From Magnolia sinica (Eukaryota; Streptophyta; Magnoliopsida; Magnoliales; Magnoliaceae), in contig NC_080586.1 of assembly GCF_029962835.1 (NCBI RefSeq), forward strand, positions 67,767,501 to 67,831,500: DNA of 64,000 bases, written 5' to 3'. Each line of letters begins with the position of its first letter. Position 1 is the stretch's first letter. The position numbers were made by a program, and so were the translations under genes. The notes beneath the pieces were generated by a model that ran no database searches, was not told the DNA's origin, and saw only the letters and a program-made list of their open reading frames with translations. Of the stretch, positions 23,081-54,719 are shown piece after piece.

Positions 23081-23462
23081 GTTTACTCTTCAGTACCATT
23101 TATAAAGTGGTGGTGACTCTTCAAACTTACATATGGAATAAGTTGTACAGCAATCCAGACTGTCCTAATCTCTCAGAAGACTTTGGATGGAGAATTTTAG
23201 CATAAGATGATGGCAACCTTCTGGTTTTCCTTACAAATTTGGACCACCCACTATTTTTTAACCATCCATGTCAAAGATATTAGTTGGATGGTTGCGATCA
23301 CTTGATCAATGTGATTTGTATATACAATCCATTCACAATGGAGTCCATGATTTGAATGGCTGGATCTGTAAGTTAGTGCCACACGTGATGAACATGAGCC
23401 ATCACCAATTCACCATTTTGTAATTGGTGCAAAACTCACATGGAAGTCTATACGTTGATTAA

Positions 23463-23800
23463 CAGGAGGAGTTATTTGATACTGTGGGAGACTACGAAGC
23501 TTGATACACAGGCAGTCTGAACTTGATTTGAGCAGACTGAAATGTGAATCCTACCGTAGATAAGTTACACCACCAAAATCAGATTGTTTTTTCATTCCCG
23601 GCCGTTGATTCTTGGACCCTTGTTTGTTGAAATAGAAACCATTGGATGTTTATCATTTTTAATCGTCCAATAAATGTTCACCCATCTGATATTAATCAAA
23701 TAAGCGAAATGTTTGGTTAATGATACATCTAAGCTAGGAGAAATAATTCGTTCTACTGTTTATCTGTGTATAATTATATTCTACATGTGTAATTTTAAGA
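23463..23800 (+). mobile_element. MITE family A, copy 2 (partial)
   Basis: Starts 'ggaggagttatttgatactg' and contains 'cttgtttgttgaaatag' and 'ccattggat', also seen in the copy at 63225. It points away from copy 1, 380 bp to its left. Ends are approximate. Confidence 0.6.
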
Positions 23801-24237
23801 AAATTTTTAAGCGCCCGAGTATCATTTATCACCCATTGTCGAGTAAGTCCGTACTCATGCTCAGTTGTGGAATCCCACCGTCGAGTGTGTGGGGGTGCGG
23901 GTAAGGGGGTGCGTGTGTTAAAAAAAAACAAAAAAGTGAACATGTCGTAGCACTGTGGGAAAAGTAGATTTTCCCTACGTAGATTTTTACGGTATGAAAA
24001 TAAGATTTTGGACGACAGAAATCTTAGTTTGCAGGGTAAAACAGCTGAAAAAAGTAAAATGACTTGTGTTTATGGATAGACGTATAGTTTAGTAAGATAA
24101 ATTTTATTTAAATTGAATAAAAAAGGTGAGTAATAGGGAGAATCTGTAGTAAAAAATGACCCCGGGTACCTGATGCAATCCACGTACCAGGCAACTCATT
24201 GTACTATAACATAAAGAGTGAACATTTTGGGGTCGAC

Positions 24238-24642
24238 TGTGATGTATGTGTCTTATCCACGCTGTTCATCCGTTTTATCATCACATTTAAGGGCATGATT
24301 CGGAAATTGAATGATATCCAAAGCTCAAATCGACCACAAACAGTATAAGTAGCAACATGCACCTTTGAATCCTTCCTATGGCCAAAGTGATGTTTATTTG
24401 TCATCATTCAAACTGTTCATAGAGACACACAGACAGAGATGAAGGGACAACGCATATATAACCTTGATCCAAAATTTCGGTGGCCTCTTAGAAGTTTTCA
24501 ACGGTAGGCGTCAATTCCTACTGGTTCTTATAGTGTGGTCTACTTGAGCTTTGGATATGCTTCAATTTTGGGCTCTTAGGCTAAAATGAGCTGTCAAAAT
24601 GTATGGACGGTGTGGATAAGACGGACACATCACGGTGGGCCT
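24238..24642. mobile_element. Long-inverted-repeat family B, full-looking copy
   Basis: Left arm 'gtgatgtatgtgtcttatcc' and right arm 'gtgtggataagacggacaca' are inverse of each other over about 60 bp with mismatches. The middle contains 'gtgatgtttatttgtcatc' and 'gtgtggtctacttgagctttgg', shared by the other copies. No coding capacity. Superfamily not determined. Confidence 0.65.
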
Positions 24643-25256
24643 TACAGTTTTTTTGGCACATTCACACCCGCAGAGTTTACTCAGTACGCTGAGTTGGAAG
24701 ATGTCGGTCTATATGATGCACGCAGCACATCCAGTCCGTCCATCAGATGTGAATTCTCATCTTCTTACCGTTTCCAAAAATCACACCGGTCCAAAACTCA
24801 CGTGGGCTGCACGATTTGGAACAGATAGGAGGAACACCTACCTTTGATGTAGATCCGCGCGCACCTGCGTTTCAAAACCGTCTGAATTTTGATATTAACC
24901 TTCATACAAGTTAGACAGTTACAGCTTAGACGAAGGGTCTGAATGGCCTGGATGACGTATACATAATATCATGTACCCCACAAAAATCAACTGTGAGAGT
25001 TCCCTCCCATTTTGTTTATCCTGTTCCATGAGATTAGATGTGGTGATGAGCGGAGTGGATTTTATACATAAATGGTTCCCCTCAACTGCCTAGTGCCTAA
25101 TCCGAGCTGAGTTCGACGAGGTAAAAAGCACCAACTTAGTTCAAATTGGCATCAATTTAGATCAAGAGATGAAGAGAGGGAGTGGAGAGGAGAGAGAGGA
25201 GGACGGTGGTTAATCCAATGATGGTGATGGGTGGCTGCCAAGCTTGGAAGAGAGGG

Positions 25257-25260
<4 letters not shown>

Positions 25261-25289
<29 letters not shown>
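25261..25289. repeat. (GA)n microsatellite
   Basis: Uninterrupted GA dinucleotides within a longer purine-rich stretch (about 25150-25345). Confidence 0.95.
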
Positions 25290-25291
<2 letters not shown>

Positions 25292-25510
25292 GATATTGGT
25301 TGGTGGTTATGGGGCTTGGAAGAGGGGGGAAGAGAGGGTTTGAGATCGAGTCGGATGCAGTGTGTAGGGTTAGAGATACTTGAATTCAAGTTAAGTCGGC
25401 TTCAAATCGAGTGGGGTCTAGTTGGATCGAGCTTCGGGTCAAGCTAGGTCCAAATGAGTTGAGTTAGGTGAGTCGAGTTGATTCATGCCCAGCTCTAATG
25501 CACCCCTACT

Positions 25511-25840
25511 GATGAGCCCACTTGATGTATTTATTCTCTATAGTTTTTTAAGAACTGAAATAAACCATATCCAAATCTCAAATGATCATGTCACCGGAGA
25601 CGGGGTGAAAAACTAAAGTTTTGGACCAAACTGATATTTGTTATTTTTTCTTTTTCTAACATGTCTAATCTCATCAGCCGCTTATACGGCAAATAAACAT
25701 CACGGGCTATTTTTTCTTTTTCTTGTGGTGCGGTCCTCTCGAGATTTGGATCAGTCTCTTTTTTAAGATCATGCCCTAAAATGATCTGAAAAAATAGATG
25801 GACGGTGTGGATAAAATATATATTGTGGTGGGCCCACATA
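25511..25840. mobile_element. Long-inverted-repeat family B copy
   Basis: Contains 'ttgtggtgcggtcctctcga', 'gatcatgccctaaaatgatc' and 'gacggtgtggataaaatata' ending in 'gtgggcccacat', matching the right halves of 24238-24642 and 36220-36632. The left half is diverged. Confidence 0.6.
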
Positions 25841-26667
25841 GCACTATTCAGTAGCCACTTCGGGCAGCGTCAGTGGGCAATCCCCGTTCGTTAAAATACA
25901 ATGGAAGAATGAATGGACGGCGTAGATATACAATACATCGGCTCCCGCTTCCATCGGAGCGCTGTCGTCATACGCGATAAACGCTCCACTGCTCTCATAG
26001 CATTATAATTTATAGTGCTCCTAATTCCCATAGTTCAATTTGACAATGCAATCGATAAATCTGAACCGTCTGTTGGGTTCAGAAAACATTTTCCGGCCTA
26101 CCACAGAACAATTATATTAATCTGACGATCCAATACATACTTAATTTGGCCTTATTTTCCACAGCCATCCCTTTTCGAAGCCATGGATGGGATGGATAAA
26201 ATTCTCTAAAAAAAATGATTCTGTAGAATCATAAGTAATCCATGATAGGCTCTACCAAGAAGATGGATCCAATTGTTGATCATACTTATGTTTGTGTAAA
26301 TTATTTTGACCGTCCATATTAAAAACCATTGATCAAACCGTTAATATTTGTCAGATAAGAACAATTTTATACATAGACCCATAAAAGTTTCTATGAACCA
26401 AATCAACGGTCTAGATTAGTGGGTTGGACTGTCAAAATGGCCCGATGCAATTAGGAGGCAGGAGCACTGTAACTTGCAGTGATCCGAGAGTACAGGAGCA
26501 TCTATGCATTTACATACATGCCCGAACGGCCGCTGTTGTCATTTTCCTTCTTTCCCAAGGTTTGCAGCCACCATCAGCAAACTAGGGTTTTCAAGAATCC
26601 GTTCTCATTTTCAAGAATCTAAAACCACCCCGAGCTAGTGTTTTTTCAAGAATTCAATCTCATTTTC

Positions 26668-46177
<19,510 letters not shown>

Positions 46178-48935
46178 GTTTGTCTACATAGTTTGTGATT
46201 TGTCTGCTTACTTGGTGTCAATCTTTTTTACTATTTGCTTGTAAACCTGATTTGTTTCTTCCTTATGTATGTCAACATCTTTTACTTCGGGTTTCCTTTG
46301 CAATTGAGTGTGAAACTTCCTACTAGTCAAATGCATTTCTGAGTTATGGCTTGTTGGATTAGATATTGATGAACTTGTTAATTATCATTGATACTCATTA
46401 TAGAAAGGTACACAGCTGATGGCTTCAGAATTGTAAATCCAGGTAACTTTTAAAACGGACAATTAAGTTGACAACTATGCAAGCTATGAAATGCTTCGAA
46501 GTTGTTGACAATGATATTGCTTTTGACTTGTGATTGCTAGGGAGCCCTTGTGGCTGTTGGTGGAAGACCTCGGGTTCTTTTTGGGAGGGATGCAATTCAT
46601 AATTTGCAGTATCTTTACCTATTCAGATCTGCCAATAAATTGTTGGTTAAAGCAGCAAATTATGCATGCAACTCTATGTCAAATGCCCCATGAGGGGCAG
46701 TTTAGATCCCAAATTATCTTCAATAAACCAGATGCAGTAATAAATATTGGGATTGCAGGCTCAGCTGTTCATGTTTCTTTTAGGTGCAAAGGTTTTCATA
46801 GAGGTTTCGCTGGTAAGGATATTGGAGTCTTATGATCTGTTCTAGATATATGATATCCTGATCTGACATGGTATGGAGCGAGTACAGCATACACAATGGT
46901 GAAGTTTCTCTGATGAATTAGACACAGACCTTGCTAGTTTGAAGCATGTTGAACTTTCCTAGTTTGAAGGATCTTGGCACAACTGTTCTGCTGTATTTGT
47001 TTTGTTTGTTTGGGAAGTGACTTGGTTCCTTTTAGATATATAACATCTTGGCATATGTAGCAAAGACAATACTCTCTTTTTTTTATTGTGCCATGACACA
47101 TATCCATGTCCATGCCTTTGATGCTCCTAGACAAGTCTAATATAAAAAAGTACTTTTGTTGAGTTATTATATCTTTTATTTATTTTTTGTTTGTTATTAT
47201 TATTTTGATGGAATTTTTACATATTAATATATTATTATGTAACATTTTATTAATTTAAATAATTTTAAGGACATGTTGGTGACCTTTTGAGTTTAGAACC
47301 ATGCTGTTGCACACCCCTTCCACATTTGTTACTGACACATCTTTATGTCATGCTGCTTTCTCCATTTGCTTGGGTCATTGTTAGGTTTTTGGAGAACATT
47401 GATTTTGTGGTGCATGCTTGGGGATTTGGTGCTGTTTTTGGGTCAGGGGTAAATCAGGGATGAAGATCAGTTTTAGCAGGGGGATAGAGGAAATAGAGGG
47501 AAGAAAATTGGTGAAAGGAAACTTTAAAGTATTTAAAACTTTCAAGGATTTAAAACTCACTCTTATACCAAACTAATGCAACCAATTGAAATGATCAGAT
47601 TGCATTCCTGGCCTGTTTAGATCCCAAATTATCTTCAAACCACATGCAATTATAGCAACCGAAGAGCCTACTTGTGTGTTTAATGCAGCGTAACCGCTTG
47701 AAGACACGCTGTTGCCTCTCAATGCGACATGTGGAGGAGTTAGTAATGATAAATGCAGAACGGCATTGACGGAGGGTGTGGTGCTCACTGGGGCGAGAGA
47801 TGGAGAGAGGGCTGATCTCCTCTCGACATGTGGCATTTTAGCAGGCAAGTTTCGCCTCATAGCATATGTTAATGGAGACACATGCCAGGGTGACACCATC
47901 TAGTTTGAAACAACTTCGATATATGAATTGGCACCTCTATGCGATATCTATCGTGTAACATGTGAGGAAGAGGGAATGTGAGAACATGACCTATTCTTCC
48001 TCACATGCTGAGGGACTTAAGGTCATGTCCAGAATTTGCGTACAGCAATCCTGAAGGCTCATTTTCATTTGTGTTGTTTGAACCGACAAGGCTCGGAGAC
48101 AACTTTGGCCGTTTGAAAGTTTTCATATCTGAAATTGAAGATGATCAAATGGTCAATTCATGAAAGAAGAATGATGTCATCTCTCTTCTTCAAACTGCAA
48201 GGGATGGAGAAATGGAGCATCCGAGTGTCAAAACAGGGGTAGAACTTGACCTCAGTGGTTGACAGAATCCTAGAAGAGGTTTGGGCAGAGAAATGCGTCA
48301 TGTTTAGCAAGGTAGAGTTAGAACCCATGCAAGATCTTGAGTACAATGAAAGTGTGTCGGTAACCAGTTATGGATTTGTGGAAGGGAATGCAGAAGGTTC
48401 ATTGTTTGTCAAAAGCCAATCGGATACAAGGGCCTATGCTTTGGTCCCCCGGAAAGCTTTTCGATCAGTGTGCAACATCATCAGTACTCTTTCAGCAATC
48501 TCATGAAAGTGTGTTGGAACCCTACTCTGGTCTGGTGGTAGTTCACAAGGAAGTTCTGTTAGCAGTGGAAACAGAGAACCATGGTTTGGTATCTTGCCAA
48601 TTAACGAGGTTAGATTTCATTGGAACTCCTAGTCTGTCTCAGCAGAAGGTATGCAAAGTGTCTATGGCGCTGGGGATGAAACATATTGAAAAAGTAGTGT
48701 TTCAGATGGCGCGATTAGTGGTAGTGTCTTTAGAGGATAGGCCGGGTCATTATATTGCATTGTTTGAATTGTAGAGGAGAGGTAGGACCCTCAATCAACC
48801 AATTTTGTGTATTTAAAAATTTGGAGAGAGAAGAGAGAACATGGGATCAATGAGTTCGGCTACAGTTGATAAACTAATGACTCGGTTGTCCCCAAGAATA
48901 TTGGCAAGGGATAAACAGGGTAGTTCAGTGCCCAA
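46178..48935. other. MIRO intron 7, first part
   Basis: AT-rich. 'gtttagatcccaaattatcttcaa' occurs at about 46693 and again at about 47617, each followed by a similar 'accaGATGCA/accacatgcaa', suggesting two MITE fragments. 48000-48900 may be ORF1 remains of the L1 that follows. I searched by eye for the next MIRO exon (expected to start with Trp after FISE) and did not find it. Confidence 0.4.
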
Positions 48936-49630
48936 ATGAGGATACTCAGTTGGAATGGCAGAGGTTTGGGTTGTCTGCAAAAGAGGGGACATAAGGGATA
49001 TATGTAAAAGATAAAAACCCAATCAATAGCTTTTCAGGAGACAAAAGTTTGGGTAGTTGATTATCGATTAGTGAATTCCTTTTGGGGAGGAAGATCAAAA
49101 GAATGTGTGGCATTTGAGGTGATAGGCTCAGCAGGGGGAATCTTAGTAATTTGGGATACAAATATATGGGCAAAAGAGGACAACTGGATTGGTCAATTTT
49201 CAGTTTTGGTGCTATTGCGAGAACTGTCTTCAGGCTTTAATTGGGTCTTTGCAGCGGTATGTGGTCCGACCAATCCGGGGTGTAGGTCTTTATTTTGGGA
49301 TGAGTTTGGATGAATTTTGCAATGGTGTGTGGGAGGGGATTTTAATGTAGTGAGATTTTTGTATGAAAAATTCAATGGGGGTTGGATTACTCATAGTATG
49401 AAAAACTTTTCAAAATGGATAGATAGAATGAAATGGTGGACTTAATGATGGGAGAGGTGAAGTTTACATGGTCCAATTGTTAGATTAAGGCGATAAAATC
49501 AAAGTTGGATAGGTTTTTGATTTATTCAGATTGGTTAGAGAAATTCCTGGTAGTTTACCGAAGGGGTTTATCGAGCCTAGTATCTGATCATTGTCCTATT
49601 ATCTTAGAGGTGGAAGATGAGGATTAGGGC
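48936..49630 (+). pseudogene. L1-type LINE endonuclease fragment
   Basis: ATG 48936 reads MRILSWNGRGLG, then IAFQETKVW, AGGILVIWD, GGDFNVVRFLYEKFNGG and, after frame breaks, a SDHCPI-type end. These are the Asn, Glu, Asp and His positions of the L1 apurinic endonuclease. Reverse transcriptase is absent. Distinct in sequence from the copy at 44483, so a separate insertion. Confidence 0.85.
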
Positions 49631-49632
49631 TC

Positions 49633-49830
49633 CTCTCCACCCCAATCTCCTCCAATCTCTCTTTCCTCTTCTTTCTTTCTCTTAACGTCTAGATCTCTTC
49701 CTAATCTCTTTTATCTCTTTCTTTTCTCTCAAACCATCTCCCTAATCTTCATTTCTTTTCTCACTCTCTCTCTTAATCTCTCCCTAATTCTCTATAATCT
49801 CTTTCTTTCTCTCAATCTCTCTACTCTTGC
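49633..49830. repeat. Polypyrimidine tract, about 200 bp
   Basis: Almost only C and T with repeated 'aatctct' and 'ctttct' units; may form triplex DNA. It is followed by a purine-rich stretch (49845-49960) of opposite bias. Confidence 0.8.
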
Positions 49831-50329
49831 TAGCAAAATGTGGTAGAAATGAGAGAGGGTTAGGGAATCTGTGGTAGAATTTTTAGGATAGGGAGGGAAT
49901 TAGAAGAAAATGGAGGGGTAGAATGGGGAGAGAAGGAAGGAGAGAGGGATGGCTAGGCATGGGCAAGGCATGGGTTGCTTTGACTAATGGGGAGAGAGGC
50001 ATAAGTGATTGATGGGTTGATTGGACAACCTTGGGATTTGTGCAAGTAGGATCCGCGTGCATTGCGTGGCCCACCTGGATTGTGCCAAAACTATAACTTC
50101 CAATCTAGGGGTCGCAATGGGGAGTGCCGTGTGGCATTGGAATCGTAGTGCCCGCGCGATCGCTAGGGTACAAGTCTCGGGGTGTTGTGGTACTGAAATA
50201 GGGTCGCGATCAAAACTCGTTGATCTGATTCACTAGGAATGTGCCGACACTGAAAACAAAGCGTATGGTTGGCCTCACAGGGTTACGGGTCTTTCAATAT
50301 CTGTGATGCGACCAATATTTATACTAGGT

Positions 50330-50712
50330 AGTTGGCCCGGGCCTGTTCATGTGTCGAACAATTGGTTTGGGCTTGTTTGGACCAGTGGATGTCCCAGCCT
50401 TGGCTTAGACTTATGATTGCACTGGCTTTGCTTACTTTGAGTAGTTGGCTCAAATTTGTGGTTTATATTGGATAGTTGGTCTATTCTTATTTGTTCTAAA
50501 TAGTTGTCCCAACTTATGATTGTGTCGGGTAGTTGGCCCATCCTTGGTTGAGCTGGATAATTAATTCGGACTTGTTTATTTATATTGGATAATTGGTCCA
50601 TTCTTATTTCTTCCGGATGGTTGTCTGGGTTTATGTTTGTGTTGGATAGTTGGCCCATCCTTGGTTGAACTGGATAGTTGATCTAAACTCGTTGTGTTGG
50701 ATGGTTGTTTCA
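50330..50712. repeat. Degenerate minisatellite with GGATAGTTGG core
   Basis: Units of roughly 40 bp ending in 'tggatagttgg(c/t)cc' repeat about nine times with variants. The best pair is 'tagttggcccatccttggtt' at about 50531 and 50647 (116 bp apart, three units). Non-coding. Confidence 0.75.
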
Positions 50713-50975
50713 GTGGCTCATATCACTGAAGTTGCAGAAGTGTCTTGCAGAAGTGTCTGTTTGCATGAAGTTATTGGTTGTCTCATTGCCTCTACTTCTC
50801 ATTCACTTGCTCGCCTCTCGTCACAACTAGCATTACTCATCTCCGCGGCCGTGATGCTTTTTTTTTTTCCTTCTGCTTTTAAGAAATCTTTGAGCATGTT
50901 AAACGGCTACATGGTACTAATCTTGAGGGCCTATAAGACTCTACAATGAGAAGAAGAAAGGTGGAAGAGAGAAAC

Positions 50976-50978
<3 letters not shown>

Positions 50979-51032
<54 letters not shown>
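50979..51032. repeat. (GA)n microsatellite
   Basis: About 27 uninterrupted GA units. Confidence 0.95.
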
Positions 51033-51038
<6 letters not shown>

Positions 51039-51276
51039 GAACATGAGATGGTTAGGGTGTATTGAAGCGGTTAAAAAAAAAGGATGCATTGAAGCCCTTG
51101 CCCTCTCCTCTTATTTATAATAGTGTAAACATGAACGGGCCCTATGGACCTTATTATATGGACTTGTGAATGGGCCCCATGGTCCTTATTACATAGACTT
51201 GGGCCCAATGGGCCTTATTCAACTATCAACCTTTCAACAGTTGCCAATACCATACACTCTTAACCCATTATAACAA

Positions 51277-52211
51277 GGGCATGTTTGGTGTTGCTTCTAG
51301 CAATTGCATAATTGATTCTCAAGAAACATTTCTTTGGAATTGTTTCTTGAGAATTGCTTATGTGAAAAGGTGCATGTTTAGTAACCATGCATAAGAAAAA
51401 ACAATTTCCCCATGAAAGTTTCAATGGTGAACGTTGAATCTCCACCGTTTCTGGTGGCGTGTTCCACTTAAGTCTTGGATCTACCTCATTTTTGGACTCA
51501 TACCATAACATGATATGGCGAAATGTATGGACAATGGATGTCACACGGTCATCACGGTGGGCCATGTTCGTCCCGCTTCTGTGGAGATGAGATATGCTGA
51601 GCCCATGCAGGGGTGCAGTACAACTCATGTACACACTGCACGTTTGCCATCATGGCACATGGTTCCAAAATCCAATCCATCCATCCATTTGAATGGCACC
51701 CGTAATTTTTTTTTTTTTGGAAAGGTAACACTACCAGGGATTGAACCCTGGATCACCAACACTTACTGCACTGTCTCTACCTGCTCATCTAACGAGTGGG
51801 AGACAAAGGCACCCCCACATTGATGTCCTAGGCTCCTAGCGTAAGAATTAGGTTGACCCACTAGTCAGGTGGGCCACAGTTTGCAAAACAAATGTACGGC
51901 TCTAAAACACTTGGCTGAAGTTTTCTAACCCATCCACCAGTTTCCAATGAGTGGACCAGATTAATATTAGGGAAAACATGGTTGGATCAACCAGTGATGG
52001 CACGTGTGGAGGTGTACGGCTCTACACTCGTGTGCAATTAACAAACCTTCTAATGAGAGAGAGATCTTCGATTTTTTGAGTGCCTTTTGCAAGTTTGTAG
52101 AAGCGGAAACAATTGAAGGAAATGGGGAGCTAGGCGTTGCAGAAAAAAACAGAAATTTGGAAAATTGTTTTTTTCTAAAATTGATTAACTAAGTGGCTAA
52201 CCAAACACTCC
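51277..52211. mobile_element. Composite MITE with imperfect GTTTGGT ends
   Basis: Left 'gggcatgtttggtg', right 'ctaaccaaacactcc', inverse relatives; 'caattg' and 'attgattaa' motifs lie just inside each. The interior contains part of family B (51411-51563) and a SINE (51702-51807), so it has collected other insertions. Exact ends and target site are uncertain. Confidence 0.5.
51702..51807 (-). mobile_element. tRNA-derived SINE, TSD GGCACCC
   Basis: On the minus strand a tRNA-like body carries a Pol III B box GGTTCAATCCC (51747-51737) in a CCAGGGTTCAATCCCTGG stem, with an A-box-like stretch upstream (TTAGATGAGCAGG), and ends in an A tail at about 51720-51704. GGCACCC flanks it at 51695-51701 and 51808-51814. 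It is too diverged in the 5' half to fold as a working tRNA. Confidence 0.65.
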
Positions 52212-52232
52212 TAAAGCCTAAAAATGTTTTTC

Positions 52233-52297
52233 AAAATCAAAATCACAAAAAAAAGAACACTTTAAAAAAAATAAAAATTCAAAGCCAATTATGCCCT
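52233..52297 (+). repeat. 65-bp direct repeat, left copy flanking Copia insert
   Basis: Identical base for base to 63125-63189. It begins 'aaaatcaaaatcac' and ends 'gccaattatgccct'. Sequence on the outer sides is unrelated. Confidence 0.95.
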
Positions 52298-54251
52298 TAT
52301 AACAACGGAATAATAAAGAAAATGATAGCCAAATTAAATAACAATGCAAGAAAGTAAAACAACCTCAAAATTCAGATCTTGAGAGGTTGATACAAACGTT
52401 ATTCTAAGGACAACCTTACACCAAAACAGAGTTTATGGTAGGACAACCTTATTTCTAGAAAGGTCTTTGTATCAAGTCTCAAATCGAAGAGGAATACGAA
52501 AATAAATATAAACTGAATTGAAAAAACTTGTAATTAAAGATGTATTGTTCTAGGGACAACCATACACCATAAAAATGGAAGGGAAACCTTGCTTGAAAAA
52601 CTTTCAAATGAAAAAGAAAATCAAGCTTATAAAGGAATAGCAGAAAGTAAATTCTAAGATATTACAAAATTCTCACAAAGAATTAAATAATTACAAAATT
52701 CACCACCATACATACATCCCACAAAAAGAATAAAAAATTAGAAGAATAAAACAATCAACCACAACTCAAGGGATTATAGTGGTTCGCCTGTGTGTTCACC
52801 AACTGTCAAACAACAGCCACACAAAATGCTACTCCACTCCTAATATCCTCACACAGGGGATATTAGCGTTCACTAAAAATAGGTTTTCCCAGGTCCACCC
52901 AAAACCCTTACAATTGTGTCTTTGTATGTGGGCTTACACAATTAAAAAAACCCCACTTCTGAGTTTTCCTGGCTTTCCTCAGATAACCAAAATAACAAGA
53001 TTTTTCTGGCAAATCTTGAAAGAAACCAAAATAATAGAAAGGAATTTACAATATGTAAAATACGTGAAAATCTCCTTCGTTGTAGCAGCCAGGTAGAACC
53101 ATATCAAAGTAGATGATTGAATGTCCAAGTTCAATGTCCAGTACTCGATTACAATGGTTCTAGTTCTAATAGATTTTAAATTAAACCAAATAGGGCTTGC
53201 CTTAATTGATTTTGATTCCAAAGAAAGGGAATAATAATTCCTCTTTATCAAATCAGATTGGAATATAAGAAACAAAATCAATTAAAATAAAGCTAAGGAA
53301 AGAGAATATTGGAGCACGGAATTATCTCTCGAAGTTCGACGAAGATTGGCTTGAATACTTTAATTAAATCGATGATTTCTTGAGATTCGTGCACTATTAA
53401 TAGGTGAGAAGATCGGGTCTTCGATCGTCTAGAGTGCTCTTCGACTAGTCGAAGCTCTAATAAATATTTGAAAAATCTGGCGGGATTTGCTTTGACCGTT
53501 CTACGACTCGTCGTAGGTCACCTACGACCGGTCGTAGGTCCTGTAAAGGTTCAGTTGGACTTCGAGTCGTAGATTGTACGGGTCGAAGATCGGTCGACAC
53601 TGTTCCTACGACGGTCGAATAGATTCCTGGACTAGTCGAAGGCTATCAGATTTTATCCGGAATATGTAACAAACTTACGACTGGTCGAGGAATATCTTAG
53701 ACTGGTCGAAGCAAGTTTAGGACTAGTTGAAGAAGGCCTAGGACTAGTCGAAGAACAGACCAATCACATGTAAAATAACATTCAACTTATGTATCCGAAA
53801 TAACCTACTTCTAAGGTCAACCTATGGTCAAACAAACCTCAATTATGAAGTATGGACATTGAAGCATTAGGAACAAGTGACCTTGAAGTATCAGTCTTGA
53901 AGTCTTGATGTAGTTGAACTCTTCATGTAACTCAATCTTGAAAGTGGCTTGAGTTTCGGCTTGAGTCTTGAGTTCAGCTTGAATTTCAACTTGAATCTTG
54001 AGATCAGCTTGAGTTTCAGCTTGAGTCTTGATTTCAGCTTGAGTCTTGCATTCAAGAGTCTTGTCTTGTGAGCAGTTCTTTCATTCAAGATCTTGAGTCT
54101 TGTACTTGAGAGCTTTGCTTGTTGTGAGCTTAGCTTGTTTATGAATGTTGATCCTTGAGAAAGCTTCACTTATGCAAGTTATATATAACAGAGTATAATA
54201 GTGATTTTGGCACTACAAATTTGACAACAAACAGGGATAGAAACTATAGCA
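52298..54251 (-). repeat. Left (3') LTR of Sirevirus-type element
   Basis: Collinear with 61151-63124 with scattered substitutions and small indels. On the minus strand it starts at about 54251 (TGCTATAGTTTC) after a purine-rich GACAAAGGGGAGATTG. Contains the CGACTGGTCG array (about 53429-53756) and CTTGAG repeats (about 53935-54065). Open frames such as the Leu/Lys-rich one at 53891-54169 are repeat artefacts. Confidence 0.92.
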
Positions 54252-54719
54252 CTTACAATCTCCCCTTTGTCAAATTAGTGACAAAACACATAACCATAAT
54301 AAACAAAAGTAAAACAACTGGTTAACACCTGCAAATATTCAATATTCAACATTCAACCAGTTTCAACATTCAACCATTATCATTCAACAAGATCAAACAT
54401 ATATTCAAGATCAAACATATATTCCCCTTGACCCCCCTGGGTAACATAACCACTACTACTCCCCTCACAATCACATTAAGAACAAACCATTCTCCCCCTT
54501 TTGTCACAATATGACAAAGGAGAACTAAATAAAAGGAAGTCATGAGAGGAAACATGAGGAAGTAAGAGAATAAGAGGAACTCAAGATAGCATCACATATA
54601 CTCAGCAGAAATATTACATTAAGAACAAATATCCAGCATAAAATATAGATAGAATCCAAATCAAAATCAGCCAAGTGCTAAGTAAGAAAGTTATTACATA
54701 CAAAAAGTCTCATAGAAAC

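Larger units (their letters stand above)
22172..26667. other. Intergenic region with MITE copies
   Basis: No protein gene recognised. It contains two head-to-head MITE copies (about 22850-23080 and 23463-23800), two copies of a long-inverted-repeat family (24238-24642 and 25511-25840) and a GA microsatellite. The last approximately 150 bases before 26668 are the probable 5' leader of MIRO, with 'ttttcaagaatc' occurring three times. Confidence 0.6.

Noticed and set aside
51702..51807. Functional tRNA gene
   Set aside because: Only the T-arm half is convincing; acceptor stem and anticodon arm do not form, and it has an A tail and target duplication of a SINE.
52779..53281. Frames in the LTR (and the matching ones at 61634-61864) as genes
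   Set aside because: Both lie in LTR sequence, show no family resemblance and are shared only because the LTRs are duplicates.
53429..53756. CRISPR-like array in the LTR
   Set aside because: Units are irregular, spacers are not unique, the same array occurs in the other LTR, and the DNA is from a plant nucleus.
53891..54169. Leu/Lys/Ser-rich protein frame (also 62752-62967)
   Set aside because: Product of the 30-bp CTTGAG repeat in the LTR read backwards; not a gene.
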